Source: Clostridia bacterium (lineage in GTDB: Bacteria > Bacillota > Clostridia > Christensenellales > Aristaeellaceae). From it: DNA of 64,000 bases. The first letter of the stretch is position 1. Each line of letters starts with the position of its first letter. Under the pieces are notes generated by a model. That model saw only the letters and a list, made by a program, of their open reading frames with translations, was not told where the DNA came from and made no database searches. The translations under genes were made by a program, and so were the position numbers. The stretch is from assembly GCA_017395685.1 (NCBI GenBank), contig JAFQOD010000057.1, positions 36,451 through 100,450 on the forward strand, given 5' to 3'. Of the stretch, positions 18,495 to 27,889 are shown piece after piece.

Positions 18495-19373
18495 GTGAAA
18501 AGCAAAGCAAAGCAAAATCTCAGTCTGCTGCTCTTTGTAGCGCCGGCGCTGATCGTATATCTGCTATTCAAGCTGATTCCAGCGATTTCAGGCATGTTCT
18601 ATGCCATGACGGATTGGAATGGCTTCTATCAGGATTTCCAATTCGTGGGCTTTGCCAACTTCGGGGAAATCTTTACCGATAAACCCTTCTGGCATTCTGT
18701 CTGGTTTACTCTGAAGTTTGTGGTTGTCAATCTGCTTTTATCAAACGGAGCCGCCCTTGCCCTTGCATATTACATTGAATCCATCCGCAAGGGAAAAAGC
18801 TTTTTCCGCACAGCTTACTATCTGCCCAATATGATCAGCGGCGTCATCAGCGGCTATATGTGGATGTTCATTTTCACCAAGGTGCTGTATTACTTTGCTG
18901 ATAACTGGGGATGGGCTTTCCTGGATCACAGCTGGATTGGTGATCCCAATTATTCCTTCATTGCAATCGTAATCGTATCCGCCTGGAATAGCTGCGGCTA
19001 TCTGATGATCATCTACATCGCTGCCCTGCAGGGGGTATCACCCCAGTATATAGAAGCTGCCCAACTGGATGGAGGAAACGGATGGCAGATCTTCTGGAAA
19101 GTGGTTTTTCCCATGATCCGTCATGCTTTGACCATCTGTATCTTCTGGTCGCTGAATAATGGCTTCCAGATGTTTGATACCGTATATACCCTGACTGGCG
19201 GCGGCCCGGGCCGGGCCACCCAAACAGTGGCGCTGAATATCTTTGAAGAGGCATTCCAGGGCAATATCCGTTACGGCTATGCCACGGCCAAATCCACAGT
19301 GCTGTTTCTGATCGTATTCTCCATCACTCTCCTTCAGCTAAGATTTATGAAAATGCAGGAGGAAGAATTATGA
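18495..19373 (+). CDS. Carbohydrate ABC transporter permease (MalF/UgpA family)
   Basis: This 292-residue membrane protein has six predicted helices. It carries the EAA loop used to contact the ATPase (AAQLDGGNGWQIFWKVVFPM) and the family N-terminus (FVAPALIVYLLFKLIPAISG). I choose the GTG at 18495, which has GAAAGGA 6 bases upstream. A TTG at 18471 lies inside the hairpin stem and has no ribosome binding site. The next permease gene overlaps by four bases. No ATPase gene is in the operon, so, as in many Firmicutes CUT1 systems, a shared MsmX-type ATPase elsewhere is expected. Confidence 0.92.
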   Translation: MKSKAKQNLSLLLFVAPALIVYLLFKLIPAISGMFYAMTDWNGFYQDFQFVGFANFGEIFTDKPFWHSVWFTLKFVVVNLLLSNGAALALAYYIESIRKGKSFFRTAYYLPNMISGVISGYMWMFIFTKVLYYFADNWGWAFLDHSWIGDPNYSFIAIVIVSAWNSCGYLMIIYIAALQGVSPQYIEAAQLDGGNGWQIFWKVVFPMIRHALTICIFWSLNNGFQMFDTVYTLTGGGPGRATQTVALNIFEEAFQGNIRYGYATAKSTVLFLIVFSITLLQLRFMKMQEEEL

Positions 19374-20200
19374 AAAAGAAGCGCAGCATCTATTCCTGGA
19401 TTGTCACCTGTATTCTGGCGCTGGGTGTTTTCATCTGTTGGTTCCCCCTGCTGATGGCACTGATGAATTCCTTCAAAACCAACCGGGAATTATTCACAAA
19501 CATCATTGCCCTCCCCTCTTCCCTGAAAATGGATAATTATATCCGCACATGGGAAAAAATGCACTATCTTCGCAGTTTCTGCAATACAGCATTTCTGGCT
19601 GTGTTGGCGGTCATTCTGATCGTTGTATTTGCCGCCATGGCAGGCTGGAAGCTGTGCCGGGTGAAAACCAGGCTTTCTTCCTTCCTGTTCGGCCTTTTTG
19701 TGTTTTCCATGCTGATTCCCTTCAGCAGCATCATGATTCCCCTCTACCGCATGATTCTGACCTTGGGCATCAAAAATTCCCTTGCCGGTCTCGCCTTTGT
19801 ATATGCCGGTATGAGCGTCAGCATGACCATTTTCCTCTATCACGGATTCGTCAAAAGCGTGCCCTATGAATTGGAAGAGGCTGCACTGATTGACGGCTGC
19901 GGGGATATCAAAAGATTCGTGTTGATTGTATTTCCTCTGTTGCGCCCCATCACATTTACCATTATAATAACAAATGTGCTCTGGATCTGGAATGATTTCC
20001 TTCTGCCGCTGATTGTAATCGGCCGTCAGCAGCAATATACGCTGCTGCTTTCCACCAACACCCTCTTTGGGCAATACAGCAGCGATTGGACGGCGATTCT
20101 GGCTGCGCTGATTCTATCTGCGCTGCCCATGATCCTCTTCTATTCCATTTTCCAGAAAAATATAATCAAAGGGATTGCCGACGGCGCACTGAAAGGATGA
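19370..20200 (+). CDS. Carbohydrate ABC transporter permease (MalG/UgpE family)
   Basis: This 276-residue partner permease has about six transmembrane helices. Its EAA loop reads ELEEAALIDGCGDIKRFVLI, and the conserved NDFLLPL follows. AGGAGG precedes the ATG, which overlaps the previous stop (ATGA). With 17189 and 18495 it forms a CUT1 importer. The GH5 gene starts 6 bases after its stop, tying import to hydrolysis. Confidence 0.92.
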   Translation: MKKKRSIYSWIVTCILALGVFICWFPLLMALMNSFKTNRELFTNIIALPSSLKMDNYIRTWEKMHYLRSFCNTAFLAVLAVILIVVFAAMAGWKLCRVKTRLSSFLFGLFVFSMLIPFSSIMIPLYRMILTLGIKNSLAGLAFVYAGMSVSMTIFLYHGFVKSVPYELEEAALIDGCGDIKRFVLIVFPLLRPITFTIIITNVLWIWNDFLLPLIVIGRQQQYTLLLSTNTLFGQYSSDWTAILAALILSALPMILFYSIFQKNIIKGIADGALKG

Positions 20201-20205
20201 TACGT

Positions 20206-21660
20206 ATGGACTGGATTCATGCCAAAGGCACACAGCTCATGGCCGGAGAAAAGCCCATTCTGTTGACCGGATTCGGCCTGGGCGGGTGGCTGCTGCCGGA
20301 AGGCTATATGTGGCAAATGATGGGGAATGTGGATCGCCCCCGCCGGATGGAAGCGTTGATTGAGCGCATGTGTGGTCCGGATTATGCTGCATCCTTCTGG
20401 AAAAAATACAATGCCCGCTATATCACTGAATGGGATATTGCCCTCATTTCCGCCCTGGGCTATAACAGTGTGCGCCTTCCTATCAATACCCGTCATTTGG
20501 ATGAGGGCATTGCCACCCTTGATAGGATGCTGCCCTGGTGTAAACGCTGGAATATTTATATTATTCTGGATGTTCATGCCGCTCCCGGCGGGCAAACTGG
20601 CGCCAATATTGACGACAGCGCCCATGATCTGCCGGAATTATTCCTGGAAGAGAAGTATCAGCAGGAATTGATTGATCAATGGCGTTTGCTTGCCCGTCGC
20701 TATCGGGATGAAGCAGCCATTGCCGGCTATGATCTGATCAATGAGCCACTTCCTCCCTGGCAGCTGCAGTATAGTGATCGTGTAGCGCCGCTGTATTTCC
20801 GTCTGCGGGATGCTATCCGCAAGGAGGATCCCCGTCATCTTCTGATCCTGGAAGGGGTGCGATGGGCATCCGATGTAAGCATTTTTGATGATTTTTCAGC
20901 CGGTTCCTTCGATGATAACTGGATGCTGCAGTTCCATCGCTACTGGTCCAATCCGGATAAGGAAGGCATTCAGTGCTTTATCGATTGTGCCAGACGGCTG
21001 AATGTGCCCCTCTTCATGGGCGAAGGAGGCGAAAACAATACTGATTGGTATACTGCTTTCTTCCCCCTGCTGGAACGGGAAGGTATCCACTGGTCTTTCT
21101 GGGCCTACAAAAAGATGAACGGGGCCAATTCCCCCGTTTCCTTTCCCCGGCCTCTGGGATGGGAGAATCTTCGGGCATATGTGGAAGAAGGCGCCGCGCT
21201 GTCCGTTCCGGAAGCCCAGGCCATCTGGGATGAATTCCTGGATTGCATTGCCTGCGGTGAAATCCAGTGGCCTGTCATCCACAGTCTGCAGCGCTCCGCC
21301 CCCTGTTCCGTCCCTGCCGCAGCCTATGATCGAGGCCATTTCCTTCATTCCCGGCCAGATGGAGCGCAGCTTCGCATGAATGATCAGGCGGCCCTGCTCT
21401 TTGCCGACGGCCATACAGGTGAAGTAAATTTTGCCCAGATGAAGGGCGAGGATCAGCCGGGCAGCGAAGCGATTTTCCTTCGTCTCCGCCCCGGCGAATG
21501 GGCGGAATATGCCTTCAGAGGTGATGGAACTCTCCGTCTCGAAGGAAAGGATTTGCATCAGCTGAAAATCGAATGCCTGCAGGGAGAAGAGAATCAGCGG
21601 TTTGTCCGCATCTCCTGCCTGGAAAAAGAAGCCGATCTATACCGTGTAAATTGGGAATAA
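20206..21660 (+). CDS. Glycoside hydrolase family 5, no signal peptide
   Basis: This 484-residue enzyme has a (beta/alpha)8 core of the endo-/exo-beta-glycanase type related to exo-1,3-glucanases. Visible features are GFGLGGWLLPEGYMW near residue 23, YNSVRLPIN, LDVHAAPGGQ, the general acid Glu180 in DLINEPL and the probable nucleophile Glu273 in MGEGGEN. The last 110 residues after the barrel are beta-rich and unassigned. There is no signal peptide, so it should act in the cytoplasm on imported oligosaccharides. The start at 20206 has AAAGGA 8 bases away; an ATG at 20197 is too close. Beta-mannosidic or beta-glucosidic linkages are both possible. Confidence 0.88.
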   Translation: MDWIHAKGTQLMAGEKPILLTGFGLGGWLLPEGYMWQMMGNVDRPRRMEALIERMCGPDYAASFWKKYNARYITEWDIALISALGYNSVRLPINTRHLDEGIATLDRMLPWCKRWNIYIILDVHAAPGGQTGANIDDSAHDLPELFLEEKYQQELIDQWRLLARRYRDEAAIAGYDLINEPLPPWQLQYSDRVAPLYFRLRDAIRKEDPRHLLILEGVRWASDVSIFDDFSAGSFDDNWMLQFHRYWSNPDKEGIQCFIDCARRLNVPLFMGEGGENNTDWYTAFFPLLEREGIHWSFWAYKKMNGANSPVSFPRPLGWENLRAYVEEGAALSVPEAQAIWDEFLDCIACGEIQWPVIHSLQRSAPCSVPAAAYDRGHFLHSRPDGAQLRMNDQAALLFADGHTGEVNFAQMKGEDQPGSEAIFLRLRPGEWAEYAFRGDGTLRLEGKDLHQLKIECLQGEENQRFVRISCLEKEADLYRVNWE

Positions 21661-21670
21661 GCCTCGAATC

Positions 21671-21713
21671 AAAGCTGTCTTGTATTCCTCATAGGATACA
21701 AGGCAGCTTTTTT
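21671..21713 (+). terminator. Terminator after the GH5 gene
   Basis: AAAGCTGTCTTGTAT pairs with ATACAAGGCAGCTTT (one G-T wobble) around a 9-base apical region, followed by further T residues. It closes the transporter-GH5 operon. Confidence 0.85.
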
Positions 21714-21742
21714 CTGCATAACCCTCTTGATCGATCTTCGTC

Positions 21743-21771
21743 TTGTTTGATTGATTTCGTTATGCTATAAT
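21743..21771 (+). promoter_or_regulatory. Predicted promoter of the beta-mannosidase/GH26 operon
   Basis: TTGTTT (21743-21748) and TATAAT (21766-21771) are 17 bases apart with an extended -10 (TATGCTATAAT). The start codon is 70 bases downstream. Confidence 0.7.
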
Positions 21772-21840
21772 ACCATCAATGATTCACGAGCTTTTTTGCC
21801 GTATGAATCCCTTGAACAACTATAAAAGGACGCACTTGCA

Positions 21841-24393
21841 ATGGAAAATAGAATGATATCTCTGAACGGTTCCTGGCAGATGACATGGTGCAATATCGGA
21901 GAAGGCAATCCGGAAAACATAAAAAGCTTCCCCTCCCTCCCCTATATCGTTCCCGGTGATGTGCATACGCCGCTGATTGATGCAGGATTGATCACCGAGC
22001 CGCTGTACGGCATGAACAGTCTGGAATGCCGCTGGGTGGAGGAAAAGGAATTCTGGTGTGAAAAAGTTTTCACACTGTCAGCTGATGACATTTTTTCCGT
22101 CATGCGTCTTACATTTGAGGGGCTGGATTGCACTGCTGACGTGTATGTCAACGGTCATTATGTCGGGCGGCATAACAATGCCTTTGTGGAAATCACCTGG
22201 GATATCGGCGTCCTGCTTCATCCAGGGAAGAATACACTGCTGGTCAGGATTGATCAGGGGCTGAACGAAGCGAAGACCCATGATCTGGAACGCATGGGCG
22301 AAATGTGGAATAATGAACAGCCCTGGCGATCCTGGATGCGCAAGCCTCAGTACGTATACGGCTGGGACTGGACCATCTGGCTTGCCTCCTGCGGCATCTG
22401 GAAGGACGTGTATCTCACCTGCTGCAATCGGGGCCAGATTACTGATTTTTATGCACGGACAGAAGAAAAATCTATCCAGGAAGGGATGCCCTGCGATGTA
22501 ACCTTATCGGTAGAAGCTGATGTATTTTCACCGTCACCCCTTTTTATTTCCTGCGCCATCACTGATGAGGAAGGAATGATCGTTGCTACCCATCGGGAAA
22601 AGTGGAATGGCAATGCAACAATCCATCTTACCATTCCCTGTGCCCATCTCTGGTGGTGCAACGGCATGGGCAGAGCCTATCTGTATACTGTATCCGTGTC
22701 CTTGGAAGATGATGCAGGAAATCCAATCGATTGCCGCAGCCAGCGGCTGGGCCTTCGCACCATCAGGCTCATTGAACCTGAAATGGAGCATGGGGAAACA
22801 GGCTTTACCTTTCTTCTCAATGATGTGCCCGTATTCTGTAAAGGCGCCAATCATGTGCCCTGCGACAGCCTGCCGGGGCGCATTACCCCTGAGAAAGAAA
22901 AGGCCTTGATCACCCTGGCCCATGATGAGCATATGAATATGCTGCGCATCTGGGGCGGCGGCGTATATGCCTCCGAAGAGCTGATGAATGCCTGTGATGA
23001 AATGGGGCTAATGATCTGGCATGATTTTCTATATGCCTGCGGTTATCATCCGGATCATGATCCGGAATTTGTGGAAAATATCATAGATGAGGCCCGGAAG
23101 GGCATCCGCCGTCTGCGTCGCCATGCCAGCCTGATTGGCTGGGCCGGGAATAATGAAGTGCAGGAAATGTACGAATCCCAGAAGCAATGGAAGCCTGATC
23201 TTCCCTGGTACGGCGGCACAATTTATGAAAAAATCCTGCCCGGGCTTGTGCAGGAATTGTGCCCGTCTCTCATCTACCGTCAAAGCAGCCCCTTCGGCGG
23301 CAAGCATCAGGGAGATTGCCGTTGGGGAGATCAGCACATCTGGCTGCTGACCCATGTAGAAAGCCATCCCCACTATATGGATTTGTGGCGGTTCACCGAA
23401 TTCCGAGTGAAATTTCTCAGCGAATTCGGATTGATGGGCGCCATGACCATGGAAACTGCAAAAAACTGCATCCCGGAAGAGCACATGCTTCCCGATGATC
23501 CCATCTGGATTCATCACACCAATTCCTGCCAGGATCACACCCTGTTGGAAAGGATGATGAAGCAGTATTTCGGAAGCCATCCTTACTCTCCCCAGCAATA
23601 TATTCTTCGCAGCCAAGCCATTCAGTCCGAGATCACCCGTCATATTTATGAGGAATTCAGAAGGCAGAAATTTTCCTGCTCCGGCCTGCTTTTCTGGACG
23701 CTTTCTGATAGCTATGGCGTGCATAACTGGTCGCTGATCGATTACGGCATGCGCCGAAAGCCCATTTATCATGCCCTGAAGCAGGCCATGGCGCCGCTTG
23801 CCCTGTGCATCAAGGGATGGGATGTGCAAAATGATGAAGGCCGCAGCAGCTGGCGTGAGCATTGGATGGACGCCCCCGGTCCTTTGGAAATCTGGGGAAT
23901 GAATGATAAGCTGGAGGATTGCCGTGCATTCCTCCAATGGTCCATGATGACGCTGGAAGGCAAGATCGTTTTAGACGGCAGCAAGGAAGTAAACTTACCG
24001 AAAAATCAATCGGTGCATCTGATTGATGTGCCCCTCCGTGATACATCCTTCTCGCCCGAGCATACCGTTTTCCGTGCCCGGCTGATGAAAGATGGAAAAA
24101 TCATCAATGAAACCCATTATTTCTTTGCTCCCTTTGATCAGATGATCCCCCATGATGTATCCGTGCAGTATGCCGTATCCCAGTTGGATGATCAGCATTA
24201 TCAGGTATCGCTCACATCAGATCGTTTTCTCTGGATGCTTCATCTGGCTGAACCTGATGGAACAAGCTATTCTGACAATGACTTTGATCTGTGGCCTAAT
24301 GAAACCAAAACTGTTATTGTCACAAGCGACGATCCCCATTATTCCCCCATTCTGCATTGGATGGGCAAGGAGGAATCATCATGGAATGGATGA
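21841..24393 (+). CDS. Glycoside hydrolase family 2 beta-mannosidase, cytoplasmic
   Basis: This 850-residue enzyme releases mannose from the non-reducing end of beta-mannosides. It shows the beta-mannosidase N-terminal pattern (LNGSWQM, VPGDVHTPLIDAGLI, YGMNSLECRWVEE) and a galactose-binding-like jelly roll with DCTADVYVNG. The barrel has the acid/base Glu439 in WAGNNEVQEMYE and nucleophile Glu528 in KFLSEFGLMG, with the mannosidase-type WGGGVYASEE. No signal peptide is present. AAAGGA lies 10 bases before the ATG. The downstream GH26 gene overlaps its last 13 bases, so the two work together on manno-oligosaccharides. The family call is firm from length and motifs; kinetic specificity is inferred. 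Confidence 0.92.
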   Translation: MENRMISLNGSWQMTWCNIGEGNPENIKSFPSLPYIVPGDVHTPLIDAGLITEPLYGMNSLECRWVEEKEFWCEKVFTLSADDIFSVMRLTFEGLDCTADVYVNGHYVGRHNNAFVEITWDIGVLLHPGKNTLLVRIDQGLNEAKTHDLERMGEMWNNEQPWRSWMRKPQYVYGWDWTIWLASCGIWKDVYLTCCNRGQITDFYARTEEKSIQEGMPCDVTLSVEADVFSPSPLFISCAITDEEGMIVATHREKWNGNATIHLTIPCAHLWWCNGMGRAYLYTVSVSLEDDAGNPIDCRSQRLGLRTIRLIEPEMEHGETGFTFLLNDVPVFCKGANHVPCDSLPGRITPEKEKALITLAHDEHMNMLRIWGGGVYASEELMNACDEMGLMIWHDFLYACGYHPDHDPEFVENIIDEARKGIRRLRRHASLIGWAGNNEVQEMYESQKQWKPDLPWYGGTIYEKILPGLVQELCPSLIYRQSSPFGGKHQGDCRWGDQHIWLLTHVESHPHYMDLWRFTEFRVKFLSEFGLMGAMTMETAKNCIPEEHMLPDDPIWIHHTNSCQDHTLLERMMKQYFGSHPYSPQQYILRSQAIQSEITRHIYEEFRRQKFSCSGLLFWTLSDSYGVHNWSLIDYGMRRKPIYHALKQAMAPLALCIKGWDVQNDEGRSSWREHWMDAPGPLEIWGMNDKLEDCRAFLQWSMMTLEGKIVLDGSKEVNLPKNQSVHLIDVPLRDTSFSPEHTVFRARLMKDGKIINETHYFFAPFDQMIPHDVSVQYAVSQLDDQHYQVSLTSDRFLWMLHLAEPDGTSYSDNDFDLWPNETKTVIVTSDDPHYSPILHWMGKEESSWNG

Positions 24394-25346
24394 CGAAGCC
24401 AAGTAATCCCAACGCCCTTCCCTGCGTGCATCGCCTGATGGAATATCTTGGTAACCTTGCAAATCATGGCATCCTTACCGGGCAGCATACCAAAACCCGT
24501 GGGATGGAAGAATTGCATCACATTGAAAAGATTACCGGAAAGCAGCCTGCTCTGCTGGGATTTGAGCTGCTCTCCTATTCCCCCAACATCAATTATCTGG
24601 ATACTGATGCCGAATGCATGGAAGAAGTTGCAAATAATTACGGCACTCTGCGGCAGGCCTGGGAATGGGCAAAAGAAAAAGGAATCATCACCTTTACCTG
24701 GCATTGGTTTTCTCCTCTCGGCGGCCGCTGCAAATCTTTCTTTTCCGATCATACAGATTTTGATGCCGCAAAAGCATTGATTGAAGGAACAGAGGAAAAC
24801 AAGGCGCTGCTTGCCGATATGGATATGATGGCCGGGCTGCTTCGTCCCTTCTGCGATGCCGGCATTCCCATCCTGTGGCGTCCCTTCCATGAAGGGGAGG
24901 GAAATTGGTTCTGGTGGGGCAAGCAGGGGCCGGAGCCGTTGAAGGGCCTTTGGCGGCTGATGCATGATCGCTATACCAATCTGCACAGGCTCAACAACCT
25001 GATCTGGGTATGGAATTCTCCCCTTCCCGTATGTTATCCCGGCGATGATACGGTGGATCTTATTTCCCGGGATATGTATCCACCTGCCCATCAACACACC
25101 GCCCAGATGGAAAAGCTGATTGAACTGCAGAAAATCACTGAGCAGAAAAAAATCCCCTTGATCGGTGAAATCGGCACCATCCCTTCCGTTGAGGAACTGG
25201 CAAAGGAAAAGGCTTCCTGGGTCAGCTATATGACCTGGTGCGGAGGATTCTGCCTGTCCGAGGATCATACAACCAATGAAGAGCTGAACCGGATGTATCA
25301 TCATCCCTGGACTGTCACCAAGGATCACCTGCCCGAATTATATTGA
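24381..25346 (+). CDS. Glycoside hydrolase family 26 beta-mannanase-like enzyme, no signal peptide
   Basis: This 321-residue single-domain GH26 enzyme has acid/base Glu171 in ILWRPFHEGEGNWFWWG, a GH26 hallmark including the preceding His, and nucleophile Glu263 in IPLIGEIG. Other conserved parts are the GILTGQHTK opening and FTWHWFSPLGG. AAGGAGG lies 7 bases before the ATG, inside the end of the beta-mannosidase gene. Most characterised GH26 mannanases are secreted. The absence of a signal peptide here suggests hydrolysis of imported manno-oligosaccharides in the cytoplasm together with the GH2 enzyme. Confidence 0.9.
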   Translation: MEWMTKPSNPNALPCVHRLMEYLGNLANHGILTGQHTKTRGMEELHHIEKITGKQPALLGFELLSYSPNINYLDTDAECMEEVANNYGTLRQAWEWAKEKGIITFTWHWFSPLGGRCKSFFSDHTDFDAAKALIEGTEENKALLADMDMMAGLLRPFCDAGIPILWRPFHEGEGNWFWWGKQGPEPLKGLWRLMHDRYTNLHRLNNLIWVWNSPLPVCYPGDDTVDLISRDMYPPAHQHTAQMEKLIELQKITEQKKIPLIGEIGTIPSVEELAKEKASWVSYMTWCGGFCLSEDHTTNEELNRMYHHPWTVTKDHLPELY

Positions 25347-25391
25347 TCAGAATTTTCACATCGGATATTTCCCCGCAGTTTCATCAAAATC

Positions 25392-25438
25392 AAAAAGCCA
25401 GATGCCGGATGAATCTCCTTCCGGTATCTGGCTTTTTT
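25392..25438. terminator. Strong, potentially bidirectional terminator
   Basis: AAAAAGCCAGATGCCGGA (25392-25409) pairs with TCCGGTATCTGGCTTTTTT (25420-25438) with one wobble. A run of T flanks it on both strands. It ends the GH2-GH26 operon and, 100 bases past the rsmA stop, may also end the housekeeping operon on the minus strand. Confidence 0.85.
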
Positions 25439-25540
25439 CATTACATACAATTGGCTTTATCACAAAGATGCATCCATCAAGCGATCACAAAGGAATATGC
25501 AATTATTCTTATATCGCATTATTGGGATATAGCTTGCCAT

Positions 25541-26371
25541 CTATCGATTGTTTCCTATGGTATCCGCCAGGGCGGCAAAATCCTTCAGTGATAATGTTTC
25601 GCCCCGCGCCCCTCTGTCCAGGCCGCTCTTTTCCATCCATTCCCCTGCCTTTTCACGGGGCACACGGAAGGTGGCAATCAGATTATTTTCCATGGTCTTG
25701 CGGCGCATGGCAAAGGCGGCCCCGGCCACACGGAAAAGCAAATTTTCATCCTGCACATCCACGCAGGGCTTTTCCCGCCTGGGCATTACCACAAAGGCGC
25801 TGTCCACCTTGGGAGGCGGTGTAAACATACAGGCAGGCACATCCAATGCAATTTCCGGGGCATAGGTATACTGGGCGCGCACGCTCAGCATCCCATATCC
25901 TTCTTCTCCGGGACGAGCCACCATCTTTTCTGCCGCCTCCTTCTGCACCATCACGCTGATGGATTGGATGGGCATATCGGAGGTAAACAGAAGGGTCATC
26001 AGATCAGTAGTGAGATAATAAGGGATATTGGCCACTACATGGAAGGGCCCCAGATCCTTGGTTACCTCCGGCAGATTCAGCCGCATTACATCCCCATGCA
26101 CCAATCGCACATTGCCGCATTGCTGCAGCACCACGCCCAAAATTGGCAGCAATGCATCGTCAATCTCGATGGAGATCACTTTTCGGCATCTTTTGGAAAG
26201 CACTTTGGTCATGCCTCCGGCCCCTGCGCCGATTTCCAGTACGGAATCCTCCGGGCCTACGCCGGATAAATCCACCAATTGTTCAAACAGCGCCTCATCG
26301 GTCAAGAAATTCTGGCCCAGGCTGCGCTTGTGATGGAATTCTCCCTTTTTTCCTTTTTTCTGCTGTTTCAT
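25541..26371 (-). CDS. rsmA: 16S rRNA dimethyladenosine transferase RsmA (KsgA)
   Basis: This 276-residue enzyme dimethylates two adjacent adenines in the 3' hairpin of 16S rRNA during small-subunit assembly. SAM-binding motif I is LEIGAGAGGMT, the family N-terminus reads SLGQNFLTDEAL, and the catalytic NIPYYLTTDLM (N-x-P-Y/F) is intact. The first 13 residues are Lys-rich. The start overlaps the rpe stop by ATGA. It is the last gene of the long minus-strand operon; in Bacillus the matching operon does not end with rsmA. Confidence 0.96.
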   Translation of the reverse strand: MKQQKKGKKGEFHHKRSLGQNFLTDEALFEQLVDLSGVGPEDSVLEIGAGAGGMTKVLSKRCRKVISIEIDDALLPILGVVLQQCGNVRLVHGDVMRLNLPEVTKDLGPFHVVANIPYYLTTDLMTLLFTSDMPIQSISVMVQKEAAEKMVARPGEEGYGMLSVRAQYTYAPEIALDVPACMFTPPPKVDSAFVVMPRREKPCVDVQDENLLFRVAGAAFAMRRKTMENNLIATFRVPREKAGEWMEKSGLDRGARGETLSLKDFAALADTIGNNR

Positions 26372-27009
26372 GAAAGCTCCTCAATCAGTTTTGCCACTTT
26401 GGCCGGATCATCCGCTTTGAAATATGCAGTACCCATCACCAGCATATTAGCGCCGGCATCCGCAACCATAGCTGCATTTTCGGCATTCACGCCGCCATCC
26501 ACTGCGATATCGCCGGAAAACCCGGCCTGGCGGAGAAAACGGATCTTTTCCATCTGATCGGGCATAAATTTCTGGCCGCCAAAGCCCGGCTCCACCGTCA
26601 TGATCAGAATATGATCCAATTGATCCAAATAAGGCAGCAGCAATTCAGCCGGCGTACCGGGCTTTACGGATAATCCGCAGCGCATGCCCGCTTTTCGGAT
26701 TTTTTCCAATGCTGATGCAGGATCGGAAAGCACTTCCAGATGCATGGTCAGGGTATTGGCTCCGGCCTTTGCGAAGGCATCGATATATGCTTCCGGCTGA
26801 TCCATCATCAGATGCACATCCAGCGTGCATTCCGGAAATGCCCCGTGCACTGCCTGGCAGAGCCCTGGCCCAAAGGAAAGATTGGGCACGAAATGGGCAT
26901 CCATCACATCAAAATGCAGGGTTTTTACACCATTTTTCATCATCCCGGCGATTTCATCGCCCAAATGCATCAAATCTGCGGCCAGCAGAGAAGGTGCCAG
27001 TTTAATCAT
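26368..27009 (-). CDS. rpe: Ribulose-phosphate 3-epimerase
   Basis: This 213-residue TIM-barrel enzyme interconverts ribulose-5-phosphate and xylulose-5-phosphate. The N-terminus IKLAPSLLAADL, the metal-binding region HFDVMDAHFVPNLSFGP, MTVEPGFGGQKF and AVDGGVN are all as expected. The start at 27009 gives the standard family length; the open frame extends upstream only because it overlaps rsgA in another frame. It overlaps rsgA by 8 bases and rsmA by 4. Confidence 0.96.
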   Translation of the reverse strand: MIKLAPSLLAADLMHLGDEIAGMMKNGVKTLHFDVMDAHFVPNLSFGPGLCQAVHGAFPECTLDVHLMMDQPEAYIDAFAKAGANTLTMHLEVLSDPASALEKIRKAGMRCGLSVKPGTPAELLLPYLDQLDHILIMTVEPGFGGQKFMPDQMEKIRFLRQAGFSGDIAVDGGVNAENAAMVADAGANMLVMGTAYFKADDPAKVAKLIEELS

Positions 27010-27889
27010 AGCGATCTCTCCACGCCTGGCGGCAATCCGCCAGCAAAGTATGGTATCTTTCCAGGCGCCGGGGATGAATGATTCCCTCTTTGGCTGCCTG
27101 CAGGACGGCACAGCCCGGCTCGCTGCCATGATAGCACGGCGAAAACCGGCACTGGCCTTCATACGCTTCAAATTCAGGATAATATTCCCTGAGCAGCACG
27201 GGATCAAATACCTCATCCATTTCCAGCAGGCTGAAGCCAGGGGTATCAATCACCTGGATATTGCCGCGGGTAAACAATTCGGAATGGCGGGTGGTATTCT
27301 TCCCTCTCAGGATTTTCTGGCTGATATCCCCTGTTTCCAGGTTCAGGCCGAAAAGCGCATTGAGCAGCGTGGATTTCCCCACGCCCGATTGACCGGAAAA
27401 GCAGCAGGTTTCCCCCGCCAACCGTTCCAGCAGCATTTCGAGCCCCAGTTTTTCTTTGGCGCTTACACAAAACACTTCCAAATCGGCCCCGTTATACATA
27501 TCCCGGGCAAGCTGTGATACCGCCCCATCCCTATCCATATCCGCTTTATTGAGAATGAGCAGCGGCCGCAGCTTCTGTTTTCTGGCGAAGATCAGCAGCT
27601 TATCCACCAACATCCAATCCGGCGCCGGCGTGGGCGCAGCCACAATGCAAAGCAGCGTCACATTGGCAACCGGAGGCCGGAGGCACTGGCTGATGCGGGG
27701 CAGAATTTCATCTACCCAGCCGTGTTCATCACTGATATCACCGGGGGTAAACATTACCCGATCCCCTACCAATGGAGACAGGCCCTGACGGCGGAATTTT
27801 TTCTTTGCCCGAAGCACATATTCCTGCCCCTGGGCATCGCGGACGGTATATAAACCGCCCCGCCCTTGAACAATCACGCCTTCCATCAT
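27002..27889 (-). CDS. rsgA: Ribosome small-subunit-dependent GTPase RsgA
   Basis: This 295-residue circularly permuted GTPase helps late 30S assembly. An OB-fold is followed by the permuted GTPase motifs: LILNKADMD (G4) comes before the P-loop GQSGVGKSTLLNAL and DTPGFS. The C-terminal zinc site is present as C-x5-C-x-H-x6-C (CRFSPCYHGSEPGC). The start overlaps the prkC stop. Neighbours prkC, prpC and rpe match the Bacillus order. Confidence 0.96.
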   Translation of the reverse strand: MMEGVIVQGRGGLYTVRDAQGQEYVLRAKKKFRRQGLSPLVGDRVMFTPGDISDEHGWVDEILPRISQCLRPPVANVTLLCIVAAPTPAPDWMLVDKLLIFARKQKLRPLLILNKADMDRDGAVSQLARDMYNGADLEVFCVSAKEKLGLEMLLERLAGETCCFSGQSGVGKSTLLNALFGLNLETGDISQKILRGKNTTRHSELFTRGNIQVIDTPGFSLLEMDEVFDPVLLREYYPEFEAYEGQCRFSPCYHGSEPGCAVLQAAKEGIIHPRRLERYHTLLADCRQAWRDRYD

